Source: a virus
Virus record (IMG/VR): IMGVR_UViG_3300034105_003151
Location: 87,301-151,300 of that record
Length of the DNA: 64,000 nt
Strand: one strand, 5' to 3'
Position 1 is the first letter of the stretch. Each line of letters starts with the position of its first letter. Positions 19,552-25,815 of this stretch are shown piece by piece. Position numbers and translations under genes: made by a program. The notes beneath the pieces were generated by a model, which had not been told where the DNA came from, searched no databases, and saw only the letters and a list, made by a program, of their open reading frames with translations.

Positions 19552-19669
19552 CTAATAATTCGGAAATGCTTTTTCCGTCCTGTAGTTCTAAGTCTTGTGT
19601 AACATTAACGCTTCCTACGCAACGCACCTCTAGTACGCTATCAACTAATTCGGGTGTATCATTATTCAT
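19502..19669 (-). CDS. small acidic protein at head of late operon
   Basis: 55 residues from ATG 19669, preceded by AAGGAG with a 6-base gap; an upstream ATG in the same frame lacks this site. Strongly acidic C-terminus (LLDEQTEEGDDAERGD). The first gene behind the leftward promoter, overlapping the sigma gene by 50 bases. No family recognised. A partner of RNA polymerase or of the sigma factor is a guess from position. Confidence 0.75.
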   Translation of the reverse strand: MNNDTPELVDSVLEVRCVGSVNVTQDLELQDGKSISELLDEQTEEGDDAERGDRS

Positions 19670-19678
19670 ATCAGCTCC

Positions 19679-19706
19679 TTGCAAAATGTGGTCAACATAC
19701 TATTAT
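19679..19706 (+). promoter_or_regulatory. divergent rightward promoter
   Basis: TTGCAA (19679-19684), 16-base gap, TATTAT (19701-19706). Its -10 overlaps the leftward -10 almost exactly, so the two promoters should compete. Drives the HTH protein at 19750. Confidence 0.6.
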
Positions 19707-19729
19707 AAAGGGGTATACACTTTTGTCAA
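19702..19729 (-). promoter_or_regulatory. leftward promoter of the late operon
   Basis: Read leftwards: TTGACA at 19729-19724, 16-base gap, TATAAT at 19707-19702. Perfect sigma-70 consensus at both boxes. The only clear promoter found ahead of the leftward genes. Confidence 0.85.
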
Positions 19730-19749
19730 TGTTTTTACAAAGGAATCTT

Positions 19750-19977
19750 ATGAAAAGTTATAAAAAATGGACACTAAGCGAGCAGGATTTTATTAGAAAC
19801 AACTGTGTTCTTATGCACGATGCCTTGTTGGCTAGTAAGTTGAGCCAGATGACGGGCCAGAATATTAGTGCTGAAATGGTTCGCAACCAGAGACGAAAGC
19901 AGCAAATTGTTAAAAAGGCGGGACGGCCAACAAAGTCGGGAGTTAAGCCATTAGATAACGAGGGGAAAATCGGCTAA
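19750..19977 (+). CDS. small HTH-like protein
   Basis: 75 residues from ATG 19750 after AAAGGAATCTT. A helix-turn-helix-like segment (residues 9-45: SEQDFIRNNCV, then LLASKLSQMTG) is followed by a very basic tail with RNQRRKQQIVKKAGRP, which resembles an AT-hook. Likely a DNA-binding regulator. It lies alone behind the divergent promoter and faces the late operon, so it could control the early/late switch. Function inferred. Confidence 0.8.
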   Translation: MKSYKKWTLSEQDFIRNNCVLMHDALLASKLSQMTGQNISAEMVRNQRRKQQIVKKAGRPTKSGVKPLDNEGKIG

Positions 19978-20020
19978 TTTGTTTAGGGAGTGCCTACTTA
20001 TTTTGAACCACCCGGCGTTT

Positions 20021-20053
20021 TCCTTGACATTCTTGACATTCCCTTGACAATTG
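20021..20053 (+). repeat. three tandem TTGACAtt units
   Basis: CCTTGACATT, CTTGACATT and CCCTTGACAATT follow each other in the leader between 19977 and 20282. Each contains a perfect -35 hexamer but none has a good -10 at the right distance. Possibly a repeated regulator site. Confidence 0.5.
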
Positions 20054-20071
20054 AAAAAACCCCCCCCTTCC

Positions 20072-20121
20072 ACCCCGCCCGATTCGTCATAAGTCTTTAC
20101 GCAGTAAGGGTTTAGGTCGAG
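20072..20121 (+). repeat. intergenic hairpin/GC-core element, copy 1
   Basis: CCGCCC core followed by one hairpin: CATAAGTCTTTAC, short loop, GTAAGGGTTTAGG. First copy of the element that precedes most rightward transcription units. It is followed by a promoter at 20214. Confidence 0.8.
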
Positions 20122-20213
20122 TGTTGACGCAAGTGGTGTGCCGTGTGTGGATGAGGAAAAAAAGATTGTGGTTTGGTATGGAAAATTATTTTGAGATTTT
20201 CTAGATTTTTCTC

Positions 20214-20241
20214 TTGACGCTGTCGATAAAAATGGTATAAT
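20214..20241 (+). promoter_or_regulatory. promoter
   Basis: TTGACG (20214-20219), 16-base gap, TATAAT (20236-20241) for the gene at 20282. Confidence 0.85.
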
Positions 20242-20281
20242 AGAAGCACAAGAGAAAACGAAGGATAGCGGAGAGAAGATC

Positions 20282-20497
20282 ATGAAGAACTACTTTGGCA
20301 AGGCGATTGCCCCTAACGCTGACGTTCAGCGACACAACGAACAGATCGCTCACCTGCGTGAACAACTTGCTAATGCAGAAACTAACAATGATGGGAGTCG
20401 TTGTGCCAAGATGGAAATCGAAGCCTATCAAAACTTCCTTCGTATCGCTCTGGAAAGCAAGGCCAACGTTGCCTCTACCATGTTCAAGAGGAAGTGA
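20282..20497 (+). CDS. hypothetical helical protein
   Basis: 71 residues, ATG after AGCGGAGAAGATC. Mostly helical with a short coiled coil (residues 17-40: HNEQIAHLREQLANAETN). First gene of the first short unit. No family recognised. Confidence 0.8.
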   Translation: MKNYFGKAIAPNADVQRHNEQIAHLREQLANAETNNDGSRCAKMEIEAYQNFLRIALESKANVASTMFKRK

Positions 20498-20501
20498 GAA
20501 A

Positions 20502-20519
20502 CCTTACGATTTTGTAAGG
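20502..20519 (+). repeat. short CCTTAC/GTAAGG hairpin, copy 1
   Basis: Perfect 6-bp inverted repeat with a 6-base loop, 12 bases upstream of the next -35 box. Confidence 0.8.
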
Positions 20520-20530
20520 AAACTTTCTCA

Positions 20531-20559
20531 TTGACAATCCCTTTCCTAGACGATAAAAT
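20531..20559 (+). promoter_or_regulatory. promoter
   Basis: TTGACA (20531-20536), 17-base gap, TAAAAT (20554-20559) for the gene at 20591. Confidence 0.8.
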
Positions 20560-20590
20560 ACAAGCACAAGAGAACACAAAGGAAAAAGAA

Positions 20591-20755
20591 ATGACTACAC
20601 TCTATCGGGTTGAATTGCATTCGGAAGGCTCTACGGTCTATCTTCTCACGAATAAGGGTTGGGCTGATATCGTCCATTTCAAGGAAAATGCCGAATATCG
20701 TGCCAACGCTTGGGTGAAGAATCAAGAGCGACTTGACCGAATGGACAATGGCTGA
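20591..20755 (+). CDS. hypothetical small protein
   Basis: 54 residues from the ATG after AAGGAAAAAGAA; upstream in-frame starts lie inside the promoter and are rejected. Predicted beta-beta-alpha (YRVELHSEGSTVYLL, then helix to the end). It ends LDRMDNG, much like the protein at 21735 (MDRRDNGR), so the two may be distant paralogues. Confidence 0.75.
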   Translation: MTTLYRVELHSEGSTVYLLTNKGWADIVHFKENAEYRANAWVKNQERLDRMDNG

Positions 20756-20756
20756 A

Positions 20757-20774
20757 CCTTACGGAATTGTAAGG
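20757..20774 (+). repeat. short CCTTAC/GTAAGG hairpin, copy 2
   Basis: Perfect 6-bp inverted repeat, 6-base loop, 12 bases before the next -35. Confidence 0.8.
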
Positions 20775-20785
20775 AAAGAAAGCTG

Positions 20786-20814
20786 TTGACATCCCCACAC
20801 AAAGACGATAAGAT
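20786..20814 (+). promoter_or_regulatory. promoter
   Basis: TTGACA (20786-20791), 17-base gap, TAAGAT (20809-20814) for 20839. Confidence 0.75.
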
Positions 20815-20838
20815 ACTAGGACACAAAGGAAAAAGACA

Positions 20839-21012
20839 ATGAAGACTTTCTATATGTATGAGGCTGTTGGCAACGAGTACCGATATTGGGGTACGTTGTT
20901 TGCCGACAACTGGGTTGATGCTAGGGCTACAGCGGTTAGCCTTTGGGGTATCTCCTTTGGCAACATTGTTGCTGCTAGTACTCGCCTTCCCTTCTCTATG
21001 GTTACGGAGTGA
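20839..21012 (+). CDS. hypothetical small protein
   Basis: 57 residues (MKTFYMYEAVGNEYRYWGTL start), with ribosome site AAGGAAAAAGACA. Beta strands then a helix, the general shape of the many small proteins in this region that begin with a Tyr-rich strand. Ends just before the GTG start of the next gene. Confidence 0.75.
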   Translation: MKTFYMYEAVGNEYRYWGTLFADNWVDARATAVSLWGISFGNIVAASTRLPFSMVTE

Positions 21013-21016
21013 ACAG

Positions 21017-21205
21017 GTGAATAGGTTTGATGGTTACGATACGATAGAGTTGGGTAAGAGGCTTGTGCAGTTCCAGGCTGCTCTGGAGAAGTGTACGCCT
21101 GAACAACCTAACGCTCGTACATATATCAGAGAGATGATTCGTGCTATCGCCCGTGAACTACTGTATAGGTATCGTCAAGAGACTGAGCTACTGTACAGTA
21201 AGTGA
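21017..21205 (+). CDS. small helical protein, paralogue of 23125
   Basis: 62 residues from GTG 21017, chosen because CGGAG lies 7 bases upstream and because homology to the protein at 23125 begins here. Shared pattern: YDT-ELG-R-VQFQ-L-KC-PEQ, then ARELLYRYR-ET-LL. All-helical. A duplicated gene pair of unknown function. Confidence 0.75.
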   Translation: MNRFDGYDTIELGKRLVQFQAALEKCTPEQPNARTYIREMIRAIARELLYRYRQETELLYSK

Positions 21206-21235
21206 TCATATGTACACTCATAAGCACCTAAGACC

Positions 21236-21323
21236 TTGACGTAAAGCCTTACTGCATAAGGACTTGCGACAAGGCGGGCGGGCCGCATTTGACGTAAACC
21301 CTTGTGGCGTATAGACTTACGAC
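21236..21323 (+). repeat. intergenic hairpin/GC-core element, copy 2
   Basis: Hairpin A (GACGTAAAGCCTTA, loop, TAAGGACTTGCGAC), core GGCGGGCGGGCCGC, hairpin B (GACGTAAACCCTTG, loop, AGACTTACGAC). Followed by the module TTGGCACGGTATTTGCA and a promoter. Confidence 0.85.
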
Positions 21324-21409
21324 TGTACTATCTAAATTACGCTACTAGAGCCCTGCTTGGCACGGTATTTGCACATCGAAAATATTTTGGATTTTCTTGG
21401 ATTTTTCTC

Positions 21410-21438
21410 TTGCAAGAGGTCGATAGAGTATGTATAAT
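21410..21438 (+). promoter_or_regulatory. promoter
   Basis: TTGCAA (21410-21415), 17-base gap, TATAAT (21433-21438) for 21476. Confidence 0.8.
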
Positions 21439-21475
21439 GCACTCACAAGAGAAACGAAGGAAAAAGGAAAAGAAA

Positions 21476-21652
21476 ATGCGAGACATCAAAGTTGGCGAGC
21501 GGGTGGTTTTGGTGGAATCCGATTGGCTGTATGATGACGGTCAAGAGCCGCGTGGTGTGGTCGTTCGAGATTTGGGTCAAGGTGGATTTGTGATCCTGTG
21601 GGATGATGGTGAAGAGGGATCGGTTTCGGAAGAACAACTGGCTCACGAATAA
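21476..21652 (+). CDS. small SH3-like beta protein
   Basis: 58 residues. IKVGERVVLVESDW, GVVVRDLGQGGFVILWDDG and an acidic end look like a five-stranded SH3/KOW-like barrel. Similar in shape to the protein at 23604. Function unknown; SH3-like barrels in this position often bind RNA or host proteins. Confidence 0.8.
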   Translation: MRDIKVGERVVLVESDWLYDDGQEPRGVVVRDLGQGGFVILWDDGEEGSVSEEQLAHE

Positions 21653-21668
21653 AAAAGAAAAAAGGCTA

Positions 21669-21697
21669 TTGACAGCGGTGAAAAAAGTCGATAAAAT
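21669..21697 (+). promoter_or_regulatory. promoter
   Basis: TTGACA (21669-21674), 17-base gap, TAAAAT (21692-21697) for 21735. Confidence 0.8.
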
Positions 21698-21734
21698 ACT
21701 AGAACAAGAGAACGAAGAACAAAGGAAAAAGAAA

Positions 21735-21875
21735 ATGTACGCTGTCAAGAATGTCGATTGCAAGTGGGTTGTGGTGGCTGGCAAGGTTGAGTTGGCCTCT
21801 TTCGCCACGGAGAATGAGGCTAACCGCTATGCCGATTATATGGATCGGATGGATCGTCGGGACAACGGTCGATAA
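21735..21875 (+). CDS. hypothetical small protein
   Basis: 46 residues. Two beta strands (KWVVVAGKVELASF) and one helix (ENEANRYADYMDRMD): the pattern of a small phage family that senses or displays one short strand pair before an Ala/Tyr-rich helix. Ribosome site AAGGAAAAAGAAA. Confidence 0.75.
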   Translation: MYAVKNVDCKWVVVAGKVELASFATENEANRYADYMDRMDRRDNGR

Positions 21876-21888
21876 TTCAAAAAAGCTG

Positions 21889-21917
21889 TTGACAGATTCG
21901 GATTCGGACGATAAAAT
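21889..21917 (+). promoter_or_regulatory. promoter
   Basis: TTGACA (21889-21894), 17-base gap, TAAAAT (21912-21917) for 21953. Confidence 0.8.
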
Positions 21918-21952
21918 CCTAGCAGATCGATAACCCCAAAAGGATTCTGAAA

Positions 21953-22135
21953 ATGGACAACTTCACGGGCGAGATGTTTGCCGATTTTGATGTCTATCAA
22001 GCCAGAATGGAGAATGAAGCCATGCCTTATGAGGATTGCGAAACTTATGACCCCATTATGGGGGGTGATGAGGATTGGACCGAAACGGACGATGATTTTG
22101 CCGCCGATTATTACGGCGAAGAGGAGTTTGCCTAA
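21953..22135 (+). CDS. small very acidic protein
   Basis: 60 residues, about a third Asp or Glu, no cysteine pair and no membrane segment. The C-terminus (GGDEDWTETDDDFAADYYG) is likely disordered. Acidic phage proteins of this size may mimic DNA or bind basic host proteins, which is inference only. Confidence 0.8.
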   Translation: MDNFTGEMFADFDVYQARMENEAMPYEDCETYDPIMGGDEDWTETDDDFAADYYGEEEFA

Positions 22136-22144
22136 AAGGGCAAC

Positions 22145-22195
22145 TTGACCTAAACCTTTGCCTCGTAAAGACTTACGGCGAGGCGGGCGGGCCGA
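22145..22195 (+). repeat. intergenic hairpin/GC-core element, copy 3
   Basis: One hairpin (CCTAAACCTTTG, loop, TAAAGACTTACGG) followed by core GCGGGCGGGCCG and a T-run. The second hairpin is missing. The module GGCACGGTATTTGCAT/AGCAAACGGTGTGCC follows. Confidence 0.8.
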
Positions 22196-22302
22196 TTTTT
22201 TTGGCACGGTATTTGCATTTAGCAAACGGTGTGCCAATTACCTCGCCAATTTTCTTTTCTGTTTGGCATGGAAAATAATTTCAAATTTCTTGGATTTTTT
22301 TC

Positions 22303-22330
22303 TTGAAACTCAAGTTTGTCTCTGTATAAT
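22303..22330 (+). promoter_or_regulatory. promoter
   Basis: TTGAAA (22303-22308), 16-base gap, TATAAT (22325-22330) for 22373. Confidence 0.75.
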
Positions 22331-22372
22331 GTCGATAGATAAGAGAGAAACGAAACCCAAGAGGATACGATC

Positions 22373-22600
22373 ATGCGAGCCATCGAAAACGCTAACGTCA
22401 AGGAAAACACCTATTACGAAATCAGCATCGCCTCCCCTATCTGTGGTACTTATACCATACGGGGAATGTTTTTCTTCGTTGACGTTGATGCTAACAAAGT
22501 GGGAATTATTCCCGCATGGAACACCAATATCCTGCTCAACTACGATGCTGATTGGATTGTGAGTGTTGACGGTGTTGACGGAGACACGAAGGGGGATTGA
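22373..22600 (+). CDS. hypothetical beta protein
   Basis: 75 residues, all-beta by pattern (TYYEISIASP, TYTIRGMFFFVDVD), ending in Asp/Gly repeats (SVDGVDGDTKGD). No family recognised. First gene after element copy 3. Confidence 0.8.
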   Translation: MRAIENANVKENTYYEISIASPICGTYTIRGMFFFVDVDANKVGIIPAWNTNILLNYDADWIVSVDGVDGDTKGD

Positions 22601-22625
22601 TATTCCCCACAAGGGGAGGAAGAAA

Positions 22626-22643
22626 CCTTACGGAAATGTAAGG
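22626..22643 (+). repeat. short CCTTAC/GTAAGG hairpin, copy 3
   Basis: Perfect 6-bp inverted repeat, 12 bases before the next -35. Confidence 0.8.
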
Positions 22644-22654
22644 AAACTTTCTTG

Positions 22655-22682
22655 TTGACACTCAATTCCTACCCTGTATAAT
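22655..22682 (+). promoter_or_regulatory. promoter
   Basis: TTGACA (22655-22660), 16-base gap, TATAAT (22677-22682) for 22725. Confidence 0.85.
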
Positions 22683-22724
22683 GTCGATAGATTCACAAGA
22701 GACACAAGCCCAAAGGAAAAGACC

Positions 22725-22892
22725 ATGCACCCCACAATCCCCAAGCACTTCGAAGCTCGATTTGTTCTCCAGTATGATTCTTCTTTTAATGTCTACAACG
22801 TTTATGAGAAAATGAATGGTGGGGGAGTGCAGATTATCGCAGGTTTTCCTACTTTTTCGCAAGCTGTTCGATGCATGGAACAGAATGAATGA
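22725..22892 (+). CDS. hypothetical small protein
   Basis: 55 residues, MHPTIPKHFEARFVL at the start, with ribosome site AAGGAAAAGACC. Two strands then a helix containing FPTFSQAVRCMEQ, the same strand-strand-helix plan as 21735. Not recognised. Confidence 0.75.
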   Translation: MHPTIPKHFEARFVLQYDSSFNVYNVYEKMNGGGVQIIAGFPTFSQAVRCMEQNE

Positions 22893-22899
22893 AGGCGAA

Positions 22900-22917
22900 C
22901 CTTACGAAAATGTAAGG
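22900..22917 (+). repeat. short CCTTAC/GTAAGG hairpin, copy 4
   Basis: Perfect 6-bp inverted repeat, 11 bases before the next -35. Confidence 0.8.
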
Positions 22918-22928
22918 AAAGTTTTCTG

Positions 22929-22957
22929 TTGACAACCCTTCCCCTAGACGATAGAAT
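22929..22957 (+). promoter_or_regulatory. promoter giving a near-leaderless mRNA
   Basis: TTGACA (22929-22934), 17-base gap, TAGAAT (22952-22957). The next ATG is at 22964, where transcription itself should start. Confidence 0.7.
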
Positions 22958-22963
22958 ACAAAC

Positions 22964-23113
22964 ATGACACAACAAATGCAAAACACGCTTAGTCGCCTCA
23001 CCGCTACCCACGGCTATACTCCTACCTTTGTGCAGGATTTGGGCTATGGTATTCATGTGTACAGTATCGGTGGATACTACTACAAGCTTCGCGGCGATGG
23101 TACGATTCTGTGA
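22964..23113 (+). CDS. hypothetical small protein, probably leaderless
   Basis: 49 residues. The ATG lies only 6 bases after the -10 box, so the transcript would have no leader and no ribosome site. Sequence MTQQMQNTLSRLTATHGY at the start, then a Gly/Tyr-rich beta part. No family recognised. Confidence 0.6.
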   Translation: MTQQMQNTLSRLTATHGYTPTFVQDLGYGIHVYSIGGYYYKLRGDGTIL

Positions 23114-23124
23114 AAGGGAAAACT

Positions 23125-23307
23125 ATGTTTGAAAGCTACGATACTCACGAGCTTGGTTTGCGGATGGTGCAATTCCAAGAGTCTTTGGCTAAGTGTAAGC
23201 CTGAACAGGTGTTCGTCTGTTCATTCCTTCGCCAGATGATTTCCTCTATGGCTAGGGAACTGTTGTACAGGTACAGGCGAGAGACTAAACTTCTGTGCAG
23301 TAGGTGA
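23125..23307 (+). CDS. small helical protein, paralogue of 21017
   Basis: 60 residues from ATG 23125 after AAAGGG; an in-frame GTG at 23110 overlaps the previous stop. Same pattern as 21017 (YDTHELGLRMVQFQ, KCKPEQ, MARELLYRYRRET). Unknown function. Confidence 0.8.
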   Translation: MFESYDTHELGLRMVQFQESLAKCKPEQVFVCSFLRQMISSMARELLYRYRRETKLLCSR

Positions 23308-23317
23308 ACAAAAGTAC

Positions 23318-23405
23318 TCGACGTAAAGCCTTACCACATAAGGACTTACGACTAGGCGGGCGGGCCGCGTTTTTCGTAACTCCTTATCTGGCAACGACTT
23401 AGGTC
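23318..23405 (+). repeat. intergenic hairpin/GC-core element, copy 4
   Basis: Hairpin A, core GGCGGGCGGGCCGCG, hairpin B (CGTAACTCCTTA, loop, ACGACTTAGG). Followed by TTGGCACGGAAAATGCAT and AGCAAAGAGTGTGCC. Confidence 0.85.
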
Positions 23406-23536
23406 AAATGCTAACGCAAACCGCGTGCCGTTCGTTTTGGCACGGAAAATGCATTTAGCAAAGAGTGTGCCATTCGTGATGAAAATTGGAAAAAGTTGTG
23501 TCAAAATCTCTTGACAAAAAAATCCAAAAAAATCTC

Positions 23537-23564
23537 TTGCATTCTCAAGTTGGCGTGGTATAAT
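23537..23564 (+). promoter_or_regulatory. promoter
   Basis: TTGCAT (23537-23542), 16-base gap, TATAAT (23559-23564) for 23604. Confidence 0.75.
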
Positions 23565-23603
23565 GTCGATATAAGAGTAAGAGACAAAGAAAGAGAGAAA
23601 AGA

Positions 23604-23756
23604 ATGTTTGAGATTGGTGACCGGGTGATTGTGGATTGCGACGTTGTGGGTCGGATTATCGGATGGAGATATGACGAAGGTAATGTGTGGGCCGTACAGA
23701 TCACCAATGGTGATATCATTGAATGTGCCGACGATTATCTCTCTCCAGCTAAGTGA
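23604..23756 (+). CDS. small SH3-like beta protein
   Basis: 50 residues. MFEIGDRVIVDCDVVGRIIG, then WAVQITNGDIIECADDYLSP, is an SH3/KOW-like barrel pattern close to 21476 and to barrels that end in a -LxP/AK motif. Function unknown. Confidence 0.8.
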   Translation: MFEIGDRVIVDCDVVGRIIGWRYDEGNVWAVQITNGDIIECADDYLSPAK

Positions 23757-23763
23757 TTCCAAT

Positions 23764-23781
23764 CCTTACGATATTGTAAGG
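23764..23781 (+). repeat. short CCTTAC/GTAAGG hairpin, copy 5
   Basis: Perfect 6-bp inverted repeat, 12 bases before the next -35. Confidence 0.8.
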
Positions 23782-23793
23782 AAACTTTTCCTG

Positions 23794-23822
23794 TTGACAA
23801 ATCGCACAAAAGACGATAAAAT
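23794..23822 (+). promoter_or_regulatory. promoter
   Basis: TTGACA (23794-23799), 17-base gap, TAAAAT (23817-23822) for 23849. Confidence 0.8.
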
Positions 23823-23848
23823 AGAAACACAAGAAAGAAAAAACAAAA

Positions 23849-24175
23849 ATGAGCAAGTTGAACAGTATCACGCTTCGTAAAGATAACAGTATGATTGAGC
23901 ATTACATTCGTGAGGATGGTGTTCAAGATATCTATCGTTTCAAGAATGGTTATGGTGCTAGCGTTGTATGTTCTTGCGGTAGTTATGGTGGTAAACAGGG
24001 ATTGAAAGAGTTGGCAGTTCTTGATAAGGATGGACATATCTGTTATGATACTCCGATTACTGGTGATGTTCTTGGATGGCTGACGGATGAGCAAGTAGAA
24101 GAGTATCTGAGTCAGATTGCGAACCTTCCTACTGAAGTGAAAAAGCTCTCTACCGAAGTTAAGAGACTTACATAG
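23849..24175 (+). CDS. conserved phage hypothetical protein (GASVV/SYGG type)
   Basis: 108 residues. FKNGYGASVVCSCGSYGGKQGLKELAV, then YDTPITGDVLGWL and a C-terminal helix. This combination recurs in small proteins of unrelated phages, as I recall it, but no function is known. The C-terminal TEVKKLSTEVKRL is a short heptad-like repeat. Confidence 0.85.
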   Translation: MSKLNSITLRKDNSMIEHYIREDGVQDIYRFKNGYGASVVCSCGSYGGKQGLKELAVLDKDGHICYDTPITGDVLGWLTDEQVEEYLSQIANLPTEVKKLSTEVKRLT

Positions 24176-24227
24176 GTTAGATTAGGACGTTTAGTAAACT
24201 ACAGTTTTTACACAGAAAGAAGAAAAG

Positions 24228-24419
24228 ATGTACAGTTTCATTTGGCTGTGTCGGATGATGCAAGAGCGAACGGAAGTCGTTCTTTTGGGTGGTGATAATA
24301 AGACCTACTATGGTACTATTAATAGTATCGTCATCGATGATGGTAGTGGTAGGAGCTGGGTTGTAACGCTTGCGTTGGTTGGTGGTGGATATAAAACTAT
24401 TCTTGTAAAGGCTGAGTAA
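24228..24419 (+). CDS. small beta-barrel protein
   Basis: 63 residues, ATG after AGAAAGAAGAAAAG. ERTEVVLLGGDNKTYYGTI and GRSWVVTLALVGGGYKTILV indicate an SH3/Sm-like barrel. Its stop overlaps the next ATG (TAATG). Unknown function. Confidence 0.75.
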   Translation: MYSFIWLCRMMQERTEVVLLGGDNKTYYGTINSIVIDDGSGRSWVVTLALVGGGYKTILVKAE

Positions 24420-24682
24420 TGAACGGTTACGAACTGCTTGAACTTTTTGGCCGACAACTGCGTGAGGCTATCGAGGTTCCTAATTCTTGGCTTCCCGAAG
24501 AGTTTAGGGACGAGCGTACCGATAGTGTTACACTTGCCGATCTGGAACATAAGTGTGACATTCGTGATAGTAACAACATGACCGACTACGAATACGAAAA
24601 GGCCGAAAAGGCCAAGCGTATACTGTTGTACACTGAACAGGTGAACAGTGGTGCAGAAGAATTGACCTATCTACAAAAGTGA
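24419..24682 (+). CDS. hypothetical helical protein
   Basis: 87 residues, mainly helical and acidic, with a repeated EYEKAEKAKRI helix in the middle. Translationally coupled to 24228. No family recognised. Confidence 0.8.
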   Translation: MNGYELLELFGRQLREAIEVPNSWLPEEFRDERTDSVTLADLEHKCDIRDSNNMTDYEYEKAEKAKRILLYTEQVNSGAEELTYLQK

Positions 24683-24770
24683 TCGTAAGTGGTTGTTGCA
24701 TAAGGACTTACGACGAGCGGGGCGGGCCGTTTTTAACGTAAACCCTTATCACCAAAGGACTTGCGACAAG
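24683..24770 (+). repeat. intergenic hairpin/GC-core element, copy 5
   Basis: Hairpin A (CGTAAGTGGTTGT, loop, TAAGGACTTACGAC), core GCGGGGCGGGCCG with a T-run, hairpin B (CGTAAACCCTTA, loop, AAGGACTTGCG). Confidence 0.85.
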
Positions 24771-24880
24771 TGTTTTAGCCAAACTACCCAGATGCCGCAC
24801 AGCAAGTCTTGTGCCAAACAGGCCCAAAATAAGGAAAAGTTTTGTCAAAATCTCTTGACAATATTTTTGGGATTTTTCTC

Positions 24881-24908
24881 TTGCGTTCTCAAGTGGATAT
24901 GGTATAAT
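24881..24908 (+). promoter_or_regulatory. promoter
   Basis: TTGCGT (24881-24886), 16-base gap, TATAAT (24903-24908) for 24948. A perfect TTGACA sits 27 bases further upstream without a matching -10. Confidence 0.75.
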
Positions 24909-24947
24909 GTCGATATGAGAGTTAGAGACAACAAGAGAGAAAACCAA

Positions 24948-25130
24948 ATGAACATCGAAACTGACCACATCATCCGACTTCTGACCAGCCTGTTTAATGA
25001 ACGGGAAAAGGAGTCGGTCATGTCTATGGCCTACGCAAAACTGACGGTGGACATCCTGCAAATCGAAAAGATTCTCGCTCATCGTGGTGTCGATGTTGGG
25101 CAAATCTTCTCAAACCTTACGGAAATGTAA
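24948..25130 (+). CDS. hypothetical helical protein
   Basis: 60 residues, all-helical (MSMAYAKLTVDILQIEKIL). Its last codons (LTEM and stop) are encoded by the CCTTAC-GTAAGG hairpin itself, so the hairpin is part of the reading frame. Confidence 0.75.
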   Translation: MNIETDHIIRLLTSLFNEREKESVMSMAYAKLTVDILQIEKILAHRGVDVGQIFSNLTEM

Positions 25131-25132
25131 GG
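25115..25132 (+). repeat. short CCTTAC/GTAAGG hairpin, copy 6
   Basis: Perfect 6-bp inverted repeat overlapping the stop codon of the gene at 24948 and 11 bases before the next -35. Confidence 0.8.
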
Positions 25133-25143
25133 AAAGATTTCGC

Positions 25144-25172
25144 TTGCAATCCTCAAGACCATCGGGTAAAAT
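25144..25172 (+). promoter_or_regulatory. promoter
   Basis: TTGCAA (25144-25149), 17-base gap, TAAAAT (25167-25172) for 25205. Confidence 0.75.
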
Positions 25173-25204
25173 GTCGATATAGAAGAAAAGAAAGAAAGAA
25201 GAAA

Positions 25205-25381
25205 ATGAGAAAGTTTTACAAAATTTCGGATGATGGATATGATCGTTATAAAGATGATCGTGATGGATATGTTTCTGCTCAAGAACAGCTTGATAGGCAA
25301 GCTGCGTTTGCCAAAGAGATCGGTGATATACAAGCCAAGTCGTTGGCGCTGTTTTGCAAGAAGAATGGATTGAAAGACTGA
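25205..25381 (+). CDS. hypothetical small protein
   Basis: 58 residues. Charged, Tyr/Asp-rich N-terminus (YKISDDGYDRYKDDRDGY), then a helix with AAFAKEIGDIQAKSLALF. Three bases separate it from the next gene. Confidence 0.75.
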   Translation: MRKFYKISDDGYDRYKDDRDGYVSAQEQLDRQAAFAKEIGDIQAKSLALFCKKNGLKD

Positions 25382-25383
25382 AT

Positions 25384-25557
25384 ATGAGAACTGTATACGT
25401 TTACAAGTGGATTAACCACACTACTGTTTATATGGGAACCGTTAGGATTCCTAGTGATAACTTCCTCGCTCAGTTGAAGGTTATTCACGACACTTTTGGT
25501 GATGATTGTGTGTGGTACAATCGTCCGATTCTTGATCCTCTTGCTCTGAATGGTTGA
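25384..25557 (+). CDS. hypothetical small protein
   Basis: 57 residues, MRTVYVYKWINHTTVYMG at the start. Strand-strand-helix plan of the VYxV type seen in several genes here (26723, 26893, 45317). Not recognised further. Confidence 0.75.
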   Translation: MRTVYVYKWINHTTVYMGTVRIPSDNFLAQLKVIHDTFGDDCVWYNRPILDPLALNG

Positions 25558-25559
25558 AT

Positions 25560-25802
25560 ATGACTATCTCTGATTTAAATATGGATGATGTGTGCTGTGT
25601 TACCTACACGGCTCCTCATAGGTTGGTGCCTCATAGTAATTATGTTGGTACTGTTGTACGTCTTGGTAAGGCCGGTGGTGGTCCGATCCGCCCTGGATAC
25701 TCCAGCGATAGTGATGATCATTATGTTATTATCCGACTGAATGATGATACTCACCGTACTCTTTCTCAGAGTAAGGTTATCAACATCTCTCTGTGGGAGT
25801 AA
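25560..25802 (+). CDS. small beta-barrel protein
   Basis: 80 residues from ATG 25560; a TTG six bases earlier overlaps the previous stop. VCCVTYTAPHRLVPHSNYVG, then DDHYVIIRLNDDTHRTL, suggests an SH3-like barrel. Unknown function. Confidence 0.75.
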   Translation: MTISDLNMDDVCCVTYTAPHRLVPHSNYVGTVVRLGKAGGGPIRPGYSSDSDDHYVIIRLNDDTHRTLSQSKVINISLWE

Positions 25803-25815
25803 ATAAAAGAAAACT

